Assembly: GCF_023650955.1 (NCBI RefSeq)
Contig: NZ_CP098039.1
Coordinates: 1,922,001-1,986,000 of the forward strand
Length of the DNA: 64,000 nucleotides
Reading direction: 5' to 3'
Origin: Thermosynechococcus sp. HN-54
Lineage (GTDB): Bacteria > Cyanobacteriota > Cyanobacteriia > Thermosynechococcales > Thermosynechococcaceae
The notes below the pieces were generated by a model. The model was not told where the DNA came from and ran no database searches. It saw only the letters and a program-made list of their open reading frames with translations. How positions within the stretch are numbered: position 1 is the first letter of the stretch; each line of letters starts with the position of its first letter. Below are positions 44,801 to 52,413 of this stretch, in pieces. The position numbers and the translations under genes were made by a program.

Positions 44801-45310
44801 ACCTGTAACGCCATAGCAGCCCTGACTGAGGTACGTCAACCGCCATGGTGGTGTGCTCTCGCAGGAAAAGATGAACCCTAAGAGTTGATCGAGCAGTTGG
44901 GTGAGACGATGAGGATTGTCGGCAAGGGGGCTATGGCTTGGCTCATGCTGGAGAAAAGCAATAATGAAGCCACTAACTGCACTGGGTTCCTTGAAGGGAA
45001 CTAGTGTGAAACAGAGGTTGCGATAGCAACTTTGCAGGGGCATTTGCTGTTGCCAGCATTGATCCAGAAAGGAGACTAGGGCAACATCCTGAAGGAATGA
45101 AGCCACTGAGAGGTGATTCCCCAACAGTTGCTGGCCAATGCTATTGATGCTAATGATTTGGTATTGGGGTGGGCGAGGGGAATGGTGATCAACACCCAGC
45201 AACAAGAGTCCTTGGCTACTGTAATTAAAAAGAATCTCCAAGAGGCGATCGCCCATGGAGAGAGAGGAAACGGCCTGTGTCGTATCTTGCAGGGGAGACG
45301 GTTGAACCAC
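41807..45310 (-). CDS. PAS-GAF-GAF-PAS-GGDEF-EAL protein
   Basis: An 1167-residue cytoplasmic regulator of cyclic di-GMP. Apparent order: N-terminal PAS (about 30-110), PAS (about 130-250, with WNQIIHPQDLPLV), GAF (about 270-400), GAF (about 430-600), PAS/PAC (about 615-735), GGDEF with ARWGGDEFTVLLP (about 815-827), EAL with AIEALLRWHHP (about 925-935), and a complete catalytic tail DDFGTGYASLNYL near 1075. Both catalytic domains look intact. GAF1 has a Cys (TPCASV); I cannot tell if it binds a bilin. GTG start. Confidence 0.93.
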   Translation of the reverse strand: MVQPSPLQDTTQAVSSLSMGDRLLEILFNYSSQGLLLLGVDHHSPRPPQYQIISINSIGQQLLGNHLSVASFLQDVALVSFLDQCWQQQMPLQSCYRNLCFTLVPFKEPSAVSGFIIAFLQHEPSHSPLADNPHRLTQLLDQLLGFIFSCESTPPWRLTYLSQGCYGVTGYTPSEFYDRGDQGWNQIIHPQDLPLVLETLQQAIAHATPYNIEYRILHRDRQPRWVQEQGIPVLNAQGQVIAIDGVITDITTWKELYDALEQPIIHLNESLGNDFCRDLALYLNQRLGIDYVLIGELSGHQQDWVTTVALSYRGELQPPFSYVLADTPCASVLTADTCFYNHGVARLFPKDEMLRNLQIESYVGVPLRNARGETLGIIALMHCQPLERIAAIESLLKIFAVRVTAELERIRTERAQQARQTQLDQQLCYERLISTVASEFINLPLTEIPQAIHKVLGLLGEMTQADRAYLFERDPSTQGSFSNTYEWCAPGIEPQQDQLQGIVTQDYPRFFEEIQSQHHVIWPCIQNLPKDFPDRQGLEAQQIQSLLVVALNRGEELIGFLGLDFVRQVHSHLESLLPLLQVMGQVFTNVLERQEIERSLRLAESQYRSIFENATEGIFQSTPDGHYLKVNPALARIYGYNSAEDLETHITDIAHQIYVNPRRRDEFIEALTATGVVTDFESQVYRKDGRIIWICENARAVYDDKGRLAYFEGTVVDITDRKLSENTIHYQAFHDLLTGLPNRALFDDRLPMALAEARRLQQRVGVMFLDLDRFKVINDTLGHAVGDQLLQQVAERLVHCLRETDTVARWGGDEFTVLLPMVHHPDDLAIVAERILYALKPEFVLDSHHLHITASIGIAVYPDHGQSADVLLRNADTALYRAKESGRNTYQFYTNSLNALAPELLRLENDLHTALERGELSIYYQPQLDLKKCKIHAIEALLRWHHPQQGLLYPKYFIDIAEENGLILTIGRWVLQQTCRDCSAWQQQGLAGVGVAVNLSARQFLHRNLVEEVGQCLREAHLSPELLTLEITETAAIHHVQRTQLILEELRSLGVGITLDDFGTGYASLNYLKQLPITGLKIDRSFIADIEEDSQDQAIVKAIIDLAKGLEISTVAEGVEMWGQGQLLQHLGCDAIQGYLLTEPLPYSQVIHWSIPPFNSLNRHSPW

Positions 45311-45385
45311 GGCCAGTATTTCTCAGTTTTCTAAATTTTGGCTCTTAACCTATCTAGTCTAGACAATACTGACGAGCATGAACTG

Positions 45386-46381
45386 CTAAATAGAAAACAG
45401 TTTACTTCCCAGTAATGCTATTCCTCCTGTCAGCGCAAGGGTGATGAGATACAGACGACGACTGAGACGAAGAGCCGATAAAATGATGCCTTGATCAATA
45501 GGATAAAGCAGTTTCCCCAAAAAGGGTTTCACCTTGGTTTGACCGCGATAGGTATTGACGCCGCCAAGGCGAACACCAAGGGCGGCGGCGTAGGCACACT
45601 CACTCCACCCTGAATTGGGACTGGGATCTTTGGGGGCATCACGGCAACACCACTGCCATACCCGCTGCCATTGCCCTGAGGACAGCGCCACTAAACAGAC
45701 CAGCCAGCGGCAGGGCAGCCATGTCAACAAGTCCTCAGTTTTAGCAGCAAACCAGCCCCAGTGGGTGTAGGGCGGCTCACGGTAGCCAATCATGGAATCA
45801 AGGGTACTCGCCGCTTTGTAGGCCATAACCAAGGGCAGGGGCGTGAGTTGAGGAACGCACAGGGTGGCGATCGCCCCATAAAAGAGTGGCGCCATCATGC
45901 CATCGGTGGCATTTTCACTGACGGTTTCGAGAACAGCGCGCAGAATCTCTGGGGGATCTAAATTGGTAGTTTCTCGCCCCACATATTTCGCCAATGCTTG
46001 GCGTGCCTCCTCAAGATGACCGCTCGTTAAAGGGGCAAGTACTTCCTCGGCGGCATCCCGCAAACTGCGACCTGCAAAGCCACTGGCAGTTCCAATGACG
46101 GCCACCCCCCAGCCCAGTAAGGGGGAAATCTGCATCCCCGAGGAAACAACTCCCCAACTGATGAGAGCAGAACCAGCGATTAAACTAAGGGTAAGCAGCG
46201 CCCCTCCCAACCGCTGTCCCCAGATTGGCCAGCCTTGGCCATAGTTGAACCTGTTGCTGACGAATTGGATATAGGCTCCCATCCAGCGCACCGGATGCGG
46301 CCAGCCCCAAGGATCGCCAAGGCCAAAGTCAAGGAGGGCAGCAGCCAGAAGAATCGTGTAGGCAATCAGCTGGCAAGACAC
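45386..46381 (-). CDS. cbiB: Adenosylcobinamide-phosphate synthase
   Basis: A 331-residue membrane enzyme that attaches the aminopropanol arm to adenosylcobyrate in cobamide synthesis. Seen: LLAAALLDFGLGDPWGWPHPVRWMG (split around residue 12), the DGMMAPLFYGAIATL motif (about 155-170) and PPYTHWGWFAAKTEDLLTWLP (about 203-220). The gene starts with GTG and sits 38 bases downstream of the futA stop. Thermosynechococcus-type cyanobacteria make pseudocobalamin; the lower ligand is not shown by this gene. Confidence 0.92.
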   Translation of the reverse strand: MSCQLIAYTILLAAALLDFGLGDPWGWPHPVRWMGAYIQFVSNRFNYGQGWPIWGQRLGGALLTLSLIAGSALISWGVVSSGMQISPLLGWGVAVIGTASGFAGRSLRDAAEEVLAPLTSGHLEEARQALAKYVGRETTNLDPPEILRAVLETVSENATDGMMAPLFYGAIATLCVPQLTPLPLVMAYKAASTLDSMIGYREPPYTHWGWFAAKTEDLLTWLPCRWLVCLVALSSGQWQRVWQWCCRDAPKDPSPNSGWSECAYAAALGVRLGGVNTYRGQTKVKPFLGKLLYPIDQGIILSALRLSRRLYLITLALTGGIALLGSKLFSI

Positions 46382-46419
46382 AGGACGGATCCATGGGAGC
46401 GATCGCTCATTTTAGAACC

Positions 46420-47490
46420 TTAGCGCCACCCAGCCCGATCCATAATCCGCAGTGCCTCGGCATTGTTGCGGCCAAACACCGCCGCATTGACATTCTGGCC
46501 ACGAAAGCTGCCAAATTGTTTCACAATCGGATGCACGGGCACCCCCGAACGCACTGGATATTCAAAGTTGGCCATCGCAAACATCTCCTGCGCCTTGGGA
46601 CTCACCAGATACTCCAAGAAGCGAATTGCCGCCTGACGATTGGGGGCACCCGCCACCACACCGCCGCCACAGATATTCACGTGGGCACCGCGATCGCGCT
46701 GATTGGGGAAAAACAAGCCCACCTTCTCAGCAACTGCACGATCTTCTGCTTTATCTGAAGCAATTAACCGTGCTAGATAGTAGTGATTGGCAATTGCAAC
46801 ACTGCCAACACCGGCAGCACAGGCACGAATTTGCGCGGTATCATTCCCCTCCGGTGGGCGGGCAAAGTTTTGGGCTAGTCCCCGCGCCCATTGTTCCGTT
46901 TTCTGGGCACCATGAATGGCTAGCAAGGATCCCGTTAGAGACTGATTGTAGACATTGCTGGAACTGCGACTGAGAATTTGCCGCTGCCACTTGGGATTAG
47001 CCAGATCTTCGTAGGTGGAGAGTTGGTTGGGATTCACTTTGGATTTATCGTAAATCAGGACACGCACCCGCCGTGAGAGACCAAACCAGTGTCCTTGAGG
47101 CTCCCGTAGGTTTGCTGGCACAACACTGTTGAGTACCCTTGACTGAATGGGTTGCAAAATACCCGCCTGTTGTGCTCGCCAAAGCCGACCCGCATCCACC
47201 GTAATCAAGACATCAGCAGGACTACGGCTGCCTTCACTGCGAATCCGCTCAATCAGGGCGTCAGCTTCAGCTTCAATGATGTTCACCCGAATTCCGGTCT
47301 GCTGCGTAAAACCGTTGTAGAGGGCTTTGTCAGTGTCGTAGTGCCGTGCTGAATAGACATTGATCACACCACCCGCCTGCTGCTGTTGGGCATTGCTCGA
47401 TTCAGCCTTTTGATTCCAGAGGTGGTGGGCAACATAAGCCGTTGCTGCGGCGCCCATGCCAAGCAATACACGGCGACCTACTTTCTCCAT
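46420..47490 (-). CDS. futA: Iron ABC transporter substrate-binding protein FutA
   Basis: A 356-residue periplasmic ferric-iron binding protein (or thylakoid IdiA-like form). The N-terminus has a twin-arginine signal motif ([14 protein letters not shown]), which fits Tat export of a folded protein. Iron-ligand tyrosines are in [15 protein letters not shown] (about 43-57) and [13 protein letters not shown]. No permease or ATPase gene is nearby. AGGAGAG lies about 13 bases before the ATG. A 20-base stretch upstream has a partial inverted repeat, but no confident Fur box. Confidence 0.9.
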   Translation of the reverse strand: MEKVGRRVLLGMGAAATAYVAHHLWNQKAESSNAQQQQAGGVINVYSARHYDTDKALYNGFTQQTGIRVNIIEAEADALIERIRSEGSRSPADVLITVDAGRLWRAQQAGILQPIQSRVLNSVVPANLREPQGHWFGLSRRVRVLIYDKSKVNPNQLSTYEDLANPKWQRQILSRSSSNVYNQSLTGSLLAIHGAQKTEQWARGLAQNFARPPEGNDTAQIRACAAGVGSVAIANHYYLARLIASDKAEDRAVAEKVGLFFPNQRDRGAHVNICGGGVVAGAPNRQAAIRFLEYLVSPKAQEMFAMANFEYPVRSGVPVHPIVKQFGSFRGQNVNAAVFGRNNAEALRIMDRAGWR

Positions 47491-47570
47491 AGTTGAGAAT
47501 CTCTCCTAAATTCAAGCTGAGAGATATTCTAAAACTACCCGTGCGTCTTTGCAATTTTTTCGCAATAAGT

Positions 47571-47906
47571 TTATCCCTTGCTGTACCACCACTGGCGATC
47601 GCTAGGGGCTAGCTCCACCCAATAGAGGGTAATCACCATCATTGCCCCCGTTTCAATGTGGCGTACCCAATAGCTGGGATGCCGTTTTGTGGCACTATCG
47701 AGGACAAGCCGTCGGCCAATGCGCCGCCAACTGGGTTCTTTGCTGCGCCAAGCAATGCGACAACAGGGCCACGGCAACTGCTCACGGTCAAAAAGGCGAC
47801 AACAGGCACCGACCACTTCATAGCTAAAGGAATAGCCGGGACTGTAGAACTGAGTCCCACTCACCAAGACAAGGGGTTGTTCTATTGTCGAAGATGCGCC
47901 AGTCAA
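47571..47906 (-). CDS. Hypothetical protein
   Basis: A 111-residue frame with Cys-rich (three Cys pairs or singles at about 34-50) and Trp/Arg-rich composition. It contains LVLDSATKRHPSYWVRHIETG and LYWVELAPSDRQWWYSKG. I do not recognise it. Codon use is like neighbours and there is no competing frame with similarity to known proteins, so it is probably real. It is convergent to nothing and ends 80 bases from futA. Confidence 0.45.
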   Translation of the reverse strand: MTGASSTIEQPLVLVSGTQFYSPGYSFSYEVVGACCRLFDREQLPWPCCRIAWRSKEPSWRRIGRRLVLDSATKRHPSYWVRHIETGAMMVITLYWVELAPSDRQWWYSKG

Positions 47907-47956
47907 GGACGTGTGCTAGCATGCAGGCCAACTTGCCAGTGTATCAGGAATCCCCC

Positions 47957-48289
47957 CTAGGGTTCTTGGGCGGCAATCAAAAGGGCACAGCAGCTAAAGC
48001 CGATGACCAGTGGAAACAAAGACTGAAACCAGCCACTCAAGCCCGTAGTGACTAGGGCGATCGCCAGTGCCAACATCTGTAGGCGTCGTTGCTGCGGCGA
48101 GAGTGCAACCGGCAGGTCAATGAATTGCAGCCCCTCAGTGGGCAAGGGTAGGGGCATCACTCCCCCCGGCGGAAATGCCCAATACTGGTACTGCTCAATA
48201 AAGAGATCTGTCCAGCCGTGTTCTTGGCACCAGGCCACTGCGGACTGATAGGAGTATTTGAGTAATTGCAACGAAGGATGACGATCCAT
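47957..48289 (-). CDS. Small membrane-associated protein
   Basis: A 110-residue protein (ATG 48289). The first half is soluble (HPSLQLLKYSYQSAVAWCQ, then TDLFIEQYQYWAFPP), and two membrane segments fill residues about 68-85 and 90-106. I do not recognise the family. The frame extends upstream to 48472 but those residues look like intergenic A/T-rich sequence, so the shorter start is used. Confidence 0.55.
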   Translation of the reverse strand: MDRHPSLQLLKYSYQSAVAWCQEHGWTDLFIEQYQYWAFPPGGVMPLPLPTEGLQFIDLPVALSPQQRRLQMLALAIALVTTGLSGWFQSLFPLVIGFSCCALLIAAQEP

Positions 48290-48670
48290 AGGGGCACTGG
48301 TAAGGGCAAGACAATCAACATCTCTATTGAGAACATAACAGAACTGGGAAATCTGTTTGGAACGCTTGTAGTAACTCTTAATCCTTTTGCTTGGGAGAAA
48401 ATTAAGATTCCCGAAAGAGGTCAGCAGATATACTAAAAGATAGATAGAGTGAGTTATGTCAGAAAGCACCACGGTTCCTACACAACTGTTCGTTGCAGAC
48501 CTTTGATGTAAAGAAGTGTTTATTTATGTTTTGCAGTGAGGGGTGTTGTTAAGCCATCAATTCATGGTTTTCAACAAGCATTAAATTTCCCTCAAACTCC
48601 TATGAAATCTTGCTTTGTAATGAGTCCAACCCAATCATGAAATCCCTTAAAAACCATCTAGGAGGCGGTC
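48290..48670. other. A/T-rich intergenic region, divergent promoters
   Basis: About 380 bases between two divergent genes, more A/T-rich than its surroundings. A strong AGGAGG ribosome binding site (48660-48665) precedes the pyruvate-kinase-like gene. No open frame of note. No convincing -10/-35 pair was identified. Confidence 0.5.
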
Positions 48671-50179
48671 ATGTTGCTGGAGGCACCGACTGTACCGATT
48701 TCACCTGTTGCCTTGCTCCATAGCCTGTTAGAACTGCGGCAGGAAATTACTAAAGAGGGGGAAGCCCGTTTTCAACAGTGGCAATCAAAAATTAAGCGAT
48801 CCGAATTTATACCTAGTGCTCGTAACTTGGCCTACTATTTGGCCTTGCGCTGGCGAGATCTACGGGCAATTCAAATGGCCTTGATGCCTTGGGGGTTATC
48901 CTCCTTAGGACGGATCGAGTCGCGGGTGTTGCCCAATTTAGATGCAGTAATCAATACTCTGGGTGCCCTTTGCCATACCCATGAGGCATTGCCCCCCCGC
49001 CCACCCCTTGATGCCTTCTTTGCGGGCGATCGCCAACTGCGCCGCCAAACGGAAGAACTCTTTGGCCCGATTCGTGGCAAACGCCATGTGCGGATCATGG
49101 TGACACTCCCCACAGAGGCTGCGACTAATCCCCAATGGAGTATTACGCTCCTACGCAAGGGGATGAACTGTGCCCGCATCAACTGTGCCCACGATGACCC
49201 CGCCACTTGGGAAGCCATGATTGAGCACCTACGAGCGGCAAGTCACATTACGGGTCAACCCTGCAAAATCCTCATGGACTTGGGCGGCCCCAAACCCCGC
49301 ATTGCCGACATTTTTCCAGAGGTGGTGCGTCTCCATGGGGGCGATCGCCTGCGGTTGACCACGGAAATTTGCCCTGAGGGCGGAGAAATACCGCAATTCA
49401 CCTGCTCCTTGCCCGAAATTTTGCCGCAATTGGAGGGGGGGCAGCGGATTTGGATTGACGATGGCCACATTGGCGGTCGCATTGTCAGCAAAGATGCCCA
49501 AGGGGTAGAACTCACCATTACTCACTGCAAAGAAGGACAGCGGCTGAAAGTGGCCAAGGGCTTGAACTTCCCGGATAGTGATTTGCGCCTCTGTCCGCTG
49601 ACCGAGAGCGATCGCGAGCATCTGGCCTTTGCTTGCCGCCATGCCGACATTATTGGCTACTCCTACGTCCAGTCCGCCGAGGACATTGCTCTGCTGCAAC
49701 GGGAATTGGAACATTGCTGTGGCGATCGCGCCGACCAGATGGGCATCATTGCCAAAATTGAAACCCCCAAAGCGATTCGGGCACTACCAGAAATGATCAT
49801 CCAAGCGGCGGGGCGGCAACCCTTTGGCGTCATGATTGCCCGCGGGGATCTCGCTGTTGAAATTGGTTACCAACGCTTGGCGGAAATGCAGGAGGAAATC
49901 CTCTGGCTCTGTGAAGCTGCCCATGTGCCTGTGGTGTGGGCCACCCAAGTCCTTGAAAACTTGGTGAAAAAAGGCGTGCCCTCCCGTGCAGAAATCACAG
50001 ATGCTGCGATGGCAGAGCGAGCGGAGTGTGTCATGCTCAACAAAGGCCCCTATGTGGGACTGGCCGTGGATATTCTGGATGATGTCCTTGCCCGCATGGA
50101 AGCCCACCAGCAAAAGAAAACACCGCAACTGCGGGCACTGCACTCTTGGCGTCCCTATGAACCCACTGTCCACCAATAA
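48671..50179 (+). CDS. Pyruvate-kinase-like protein without regulatory domain
   Basis: A 502-residue protein. The N-terminal 130 residues are an unrecognised helical region. The rest resembles the pyruvate kinase barrel: RIMVTLPTEAATNPQW, GMNCARINCAHDDPATWEAM, KILMDLGGPKPRI, GIIAKIETPKAIRALPE, GVMIARGDLAVEIGYQRL and WATQVLENLVKKGVPSRAEITDAA. Where pyruvate kinase has SGETA it reads NKGPYV, and the C-terminal allosteric domain is missing. It may be a distinct enzyme of the phosphoenolpyruvate-binding barrel family rather than a glycolytic pyruvate kinase. Confidence 0.78.
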   Translation: MLLEAPTVPISPVALLHSLLELRQEITKEGEARFQQWQSKIKRSEFIPSARNLAYYLALRWRDLRAIQMALMPWGLSSLGRIESRVLPNLDAVINTLGALCHTHEALPPRPPLDAFFAGDRQLRRQTEELFGPIRGKRHVRIMVTLPTEAATNPQWSITLLRKGMNCARINCAHDDPATWEAMIEHLRAASHITGQPCKILMDLGGPKPRIADIFPEVVRLHGGDRLRLTTEICPEGGEIPQFTCSLPEILPQLEGGQRIWIDDGHIGGRIVSKDAQGVELTITHCKEGQRLKVAKGLNFPDSDLRLCPLTESDREHLAFACRHADIIGYSYVQSAEDIALLQRELEHCCGDRADQMGIIAKIETPKAIRALPEMIIQAAGRQPFGVMIARGDLAVEIGYQRLAEMQEEILWLCEAAHVPVVWATQVLENLVKKGVPSRAEITDAAMAERAECVMLNKGPYVGLAVDILDDVLARMEAHQQKKTPQLRALHSWRPYEPTVHQ

Positions 50180-50198
50180 TCCCTAGAAGCGGCGGTCA

Positions 50199-51452
50199 TT
50201 AGCCCTCAGAGAGAATGCTGGGGCGAATTTTATCCCCGTCCCGCAGGGGGCGACCCGAACGGACGACATAGCGATCGCCGGCATTCAAGCCACTGAGGAT
50301 TTCCACTTTACCCTCTCGCCGTTGGCCAAGGGTGACCTGCCGCTCCTGCGCGCGATCGCCAACCACCACAAAAACGCTGCCCCGCCGGGAGGACAACTGC
50401 CCCTCTTCAAAGCCACTTAGCGCCGACTGGGGAATCAACAAGCGTGGCGCCTTCGCTCCTTGGAAAGCGACCCGTGCCAGTAAACCACTCCCTAGGCGTT
50501 CATCGGCATTGTCAATCAGGACTTCCACAGGAATCAGACGGGCATCGGCTGCCGCTGGCGAAATCCGCGTAATACGCCCTTGGTAGGTGCGGTTGGGGAC
50601 GGCATCAAACGTCACTGTTGCTCCTTGGCCGGGCGCTAATCTCGCTAATTCCCGTTCCGAGACTTCAACTACCACTTTAAGCTGACGAATATCGCCAAGG
50701 CGGAGAACTTCTCCCCCCGGTTGCAGCAGGTTGCCCACCTCCGTGAGTCGCTCTAGCACCACCCCATTGAGGGGCGATCGCAGGAGGGCTTGATTCAACC
50801 GTGCCCGTGCCTGTTGGACAACGGCCAGTTGGGCTTGTACTCGTCCTTGGGCAACAGCTACTCCCTGTTGAGCCGTCACCACTTCTGCCTCGCGGGAATG
50901 GAGAACCTGCCGTGCTGTTTGCGCCGTGGTGCGTGCCTGTTCCGCTGCTTGCGCTGAGACGGCGCCATCCCGCAGCAGGGTTTCAAGGCGTTGGGCATCA
51001 CTTTCTGCCTGTTGGAGGGTGAGACGCGCTTCTTCGACAGCCGTACGGGCACGATTGACAGCGGCTTGGGCTTGGATCACTTCATTGCGGCGGGCAGCGA
51101 GTTCTGCCTCTGCTTCAAAGACCGCATTTTTTAGGACAACGGCATCCACCTCCGCCAACAGTTGTCCCGATTGCACGCGATCGCCCACATCCACACTGAG
51201 ACGAAGGACTTGCCCTTCCACCTGCGATCGCACCATCACTTCACGGTAAGGGCGAGTGGTGCCCGTGAGGGTTGAGCCTATTTCCAACTGTTCCAAGCGT
51301 GCCACCGCCACATCGGCCACAACCCCCTCACGGTCTGGACGCGCGACTGCGGGTGATTCTAAGCGACTCATTGCCGACTGGCAGCCCCCCAAGAGCACTG
51401 CGATCGCGATCGCCCCCAGCCATTGTTGCTTCGCCATGATTTGTCTAATCAT
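50199..51452 (-). CDS. RND efflux periplasmic adaptor (membrane fusion protein)
   Basis: A 417-residue lipoprotein of the HlyD/AcrA family that bridges an inner-membrane pump and an outer-membrane channel. The lipobox is LLGGC (Cys about 24). A barrel-sandwich domain (VMVRSQVEGQVLRLSVDVGD, about 70-90), a long alpha-hairpin (about 100-215) and beta-barrel (about 240-330) follow. The matching pump is not in the window. The start at 51452 or ATG 51437. It lies 25 bases after holB. Confidence 0.9.
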   Translation of the reverse strand: MIRQIMAKQQWLGAIAIAVLLGGCQSAMSRLESPAVARPDREGVVADVAVARLEQLEIGSTLTGTTRPYREVMVRSQVEGQVLRLSVDVGDRVQSGQLLAEVDAVVLKNAVFEAEAELAARRNEVIQAQAAVNRARTAVEEARLTLQQAESDAQRLETLLRDGAVSAQAAEQARTTAQTARQVLHSREAEVVTAQQGVAVAQGRVQAQLAVVQQARARLNQALLRSPLNGVVLERLTEVGNLLQPGGEVLRLGDIRQLKVVVEVSERELARLAPGQGATVTFDAVPNRTYQGRITRISPAAADARLIPVEVLIDNADERLGSGLLARVAFQGAKAPRLLIPQSALSGFEEGQLSSRRGSVFVVVGDRAQERQVTLGQRREGKVEILSGLNAGDRYVVRSGRPLRDGDKIRPSILSEG

Positions 51453-51477
51453 CTTCCCAACTGCTGCCGATAGCCTA

Positions 51478-52413
51478 TCACACTGTCCCCAACTGCATCA
51501 GTAACACCTCCCAGACGAGGCGAGGCTGGACGTACTGCTGTAAATATTGGCGGGCACGCTCCAATTGCTGAAGCAGCGCAACGCACCGAGGGAATTCTCC
51601 CCCCTGCCAAATTTGCTGCTGCATTAGACCGAGGAGCCAGAACTGCCGTTCCACGTCAAGGGATTGGCTAATATCCCGTGCCAACTCCAATGCGGTTTGT
51701 AAAGGGAGGGGCGTCGTCAATTGTTTGCCGAGGTGGCGGAACGCCTCAGGGATCTCCCGCCATGTTTGCCACGCTTGCAAAACGGCTCCTGGCGAGCCAG
51801 CTCCCAAGTCAAAGAGGGCAGGGCTAACCTCCTGCCAAAATTCAGGGGGGGCAACCCGTCGCAGCACCTGTTCGAGATCGGAACGATTGAGGGGATAGAA
51901 GGGAATCTTCTGGCAGCGGGAGACAATGGTATTCAAGAGCGCCGAGGGACTAGGGGCAATGAGAATCAACGTGGCCCGCCCCGGTTCTTCAAGGGTTTTC
52001 AGCAGCGCATTGGCAGCGGCTTCGTTCATCGTTTCAGCTTGGGTCAAGACCACCAGCGATCGCGGGGCACGCATGGGCGGTTGGCTGAGGTGACGGCTGA
52101 GTTGGCGAATCTGCTCGAGACGAATCTGGGGGGGACTGCGGGGAATTTCCTTGTCCGCGGCAAGGAGTTGGCGACGAGTGTAGAGGGTTCCCTGGGCACT
52201 GTAGGTGGGTTCCAGCCAGAGGACGTCGGGGTGGTTGCTAAGGTCACTGTCCTCTTTCAGAATGGCTTGCAGAAAACAGCGAGCCGTCAAGGCACGACCC
52301 ACGCCTTCAGGCCCAACAAAGAGATAGGCCGGTGCCAGTCGCTGGCGATCGAGGGCATGGGTTAACAGTTGCACAGCGGTGGGCTGACCAATGACCGGGT
52401 GAAACCAATTCAT
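51478..52413 (-). CDS. holB: DNA polymerase III delta' subunit
   Basis: A 311-residue clamp-loader subunit. AAA+ fold: VIGQPTAVQLLTHALDRQRLAPAYLFVG, then a degenerate Walker A GPEGVGRA without the Lys, and ETMNEAAANALLKTLEEPGRATLILIA with SRCQKIPF. Loss of Walker A Lys is normal for delta'. Its start overlaps the cca stop by four bases (ATGA), so the two are coupled. Confidence 0.88.
   Translation of the reverse strand: MNWFHPVIGQPTAVQLLTHALDRQRLAPAYLFVGPEGVGRALTARCFLQAILKEDSDLSNHPDVLWLEPTYSAQGTLYTRRQLLAADKEIPRSPPQIRLEQIRQLSRHLSQPPMRAPRSLVVLTQAETMNEAAANALLKTLEEPGRATLILIAPSPSALLNTIVSRCQKIPFYPLNRSDLEQVLRRVAPPEFWQEVSPALFDLGAGSPGAVLQAWQTWREIPEAFRHLGKQLTTPLPLQTALELARDISQSLDVERQFWLLGLMQQQIWQGGEFPRCVALLQQLERARQYLQQYVQPRLVWEVLLMQLGTV

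Noticed and set aside
45386-46419. Cobalamin riboswitch before cbiB
   Set aside because: Only 38 bases separate futA and cbiB, too short for the aptamer.
47491-47570. Fur box before futA
   Set aside because: Only a partial inverted repeat (GAGATTCTC) is seen and it does not match the 7-1-7 or GATAAT pattern well enough.
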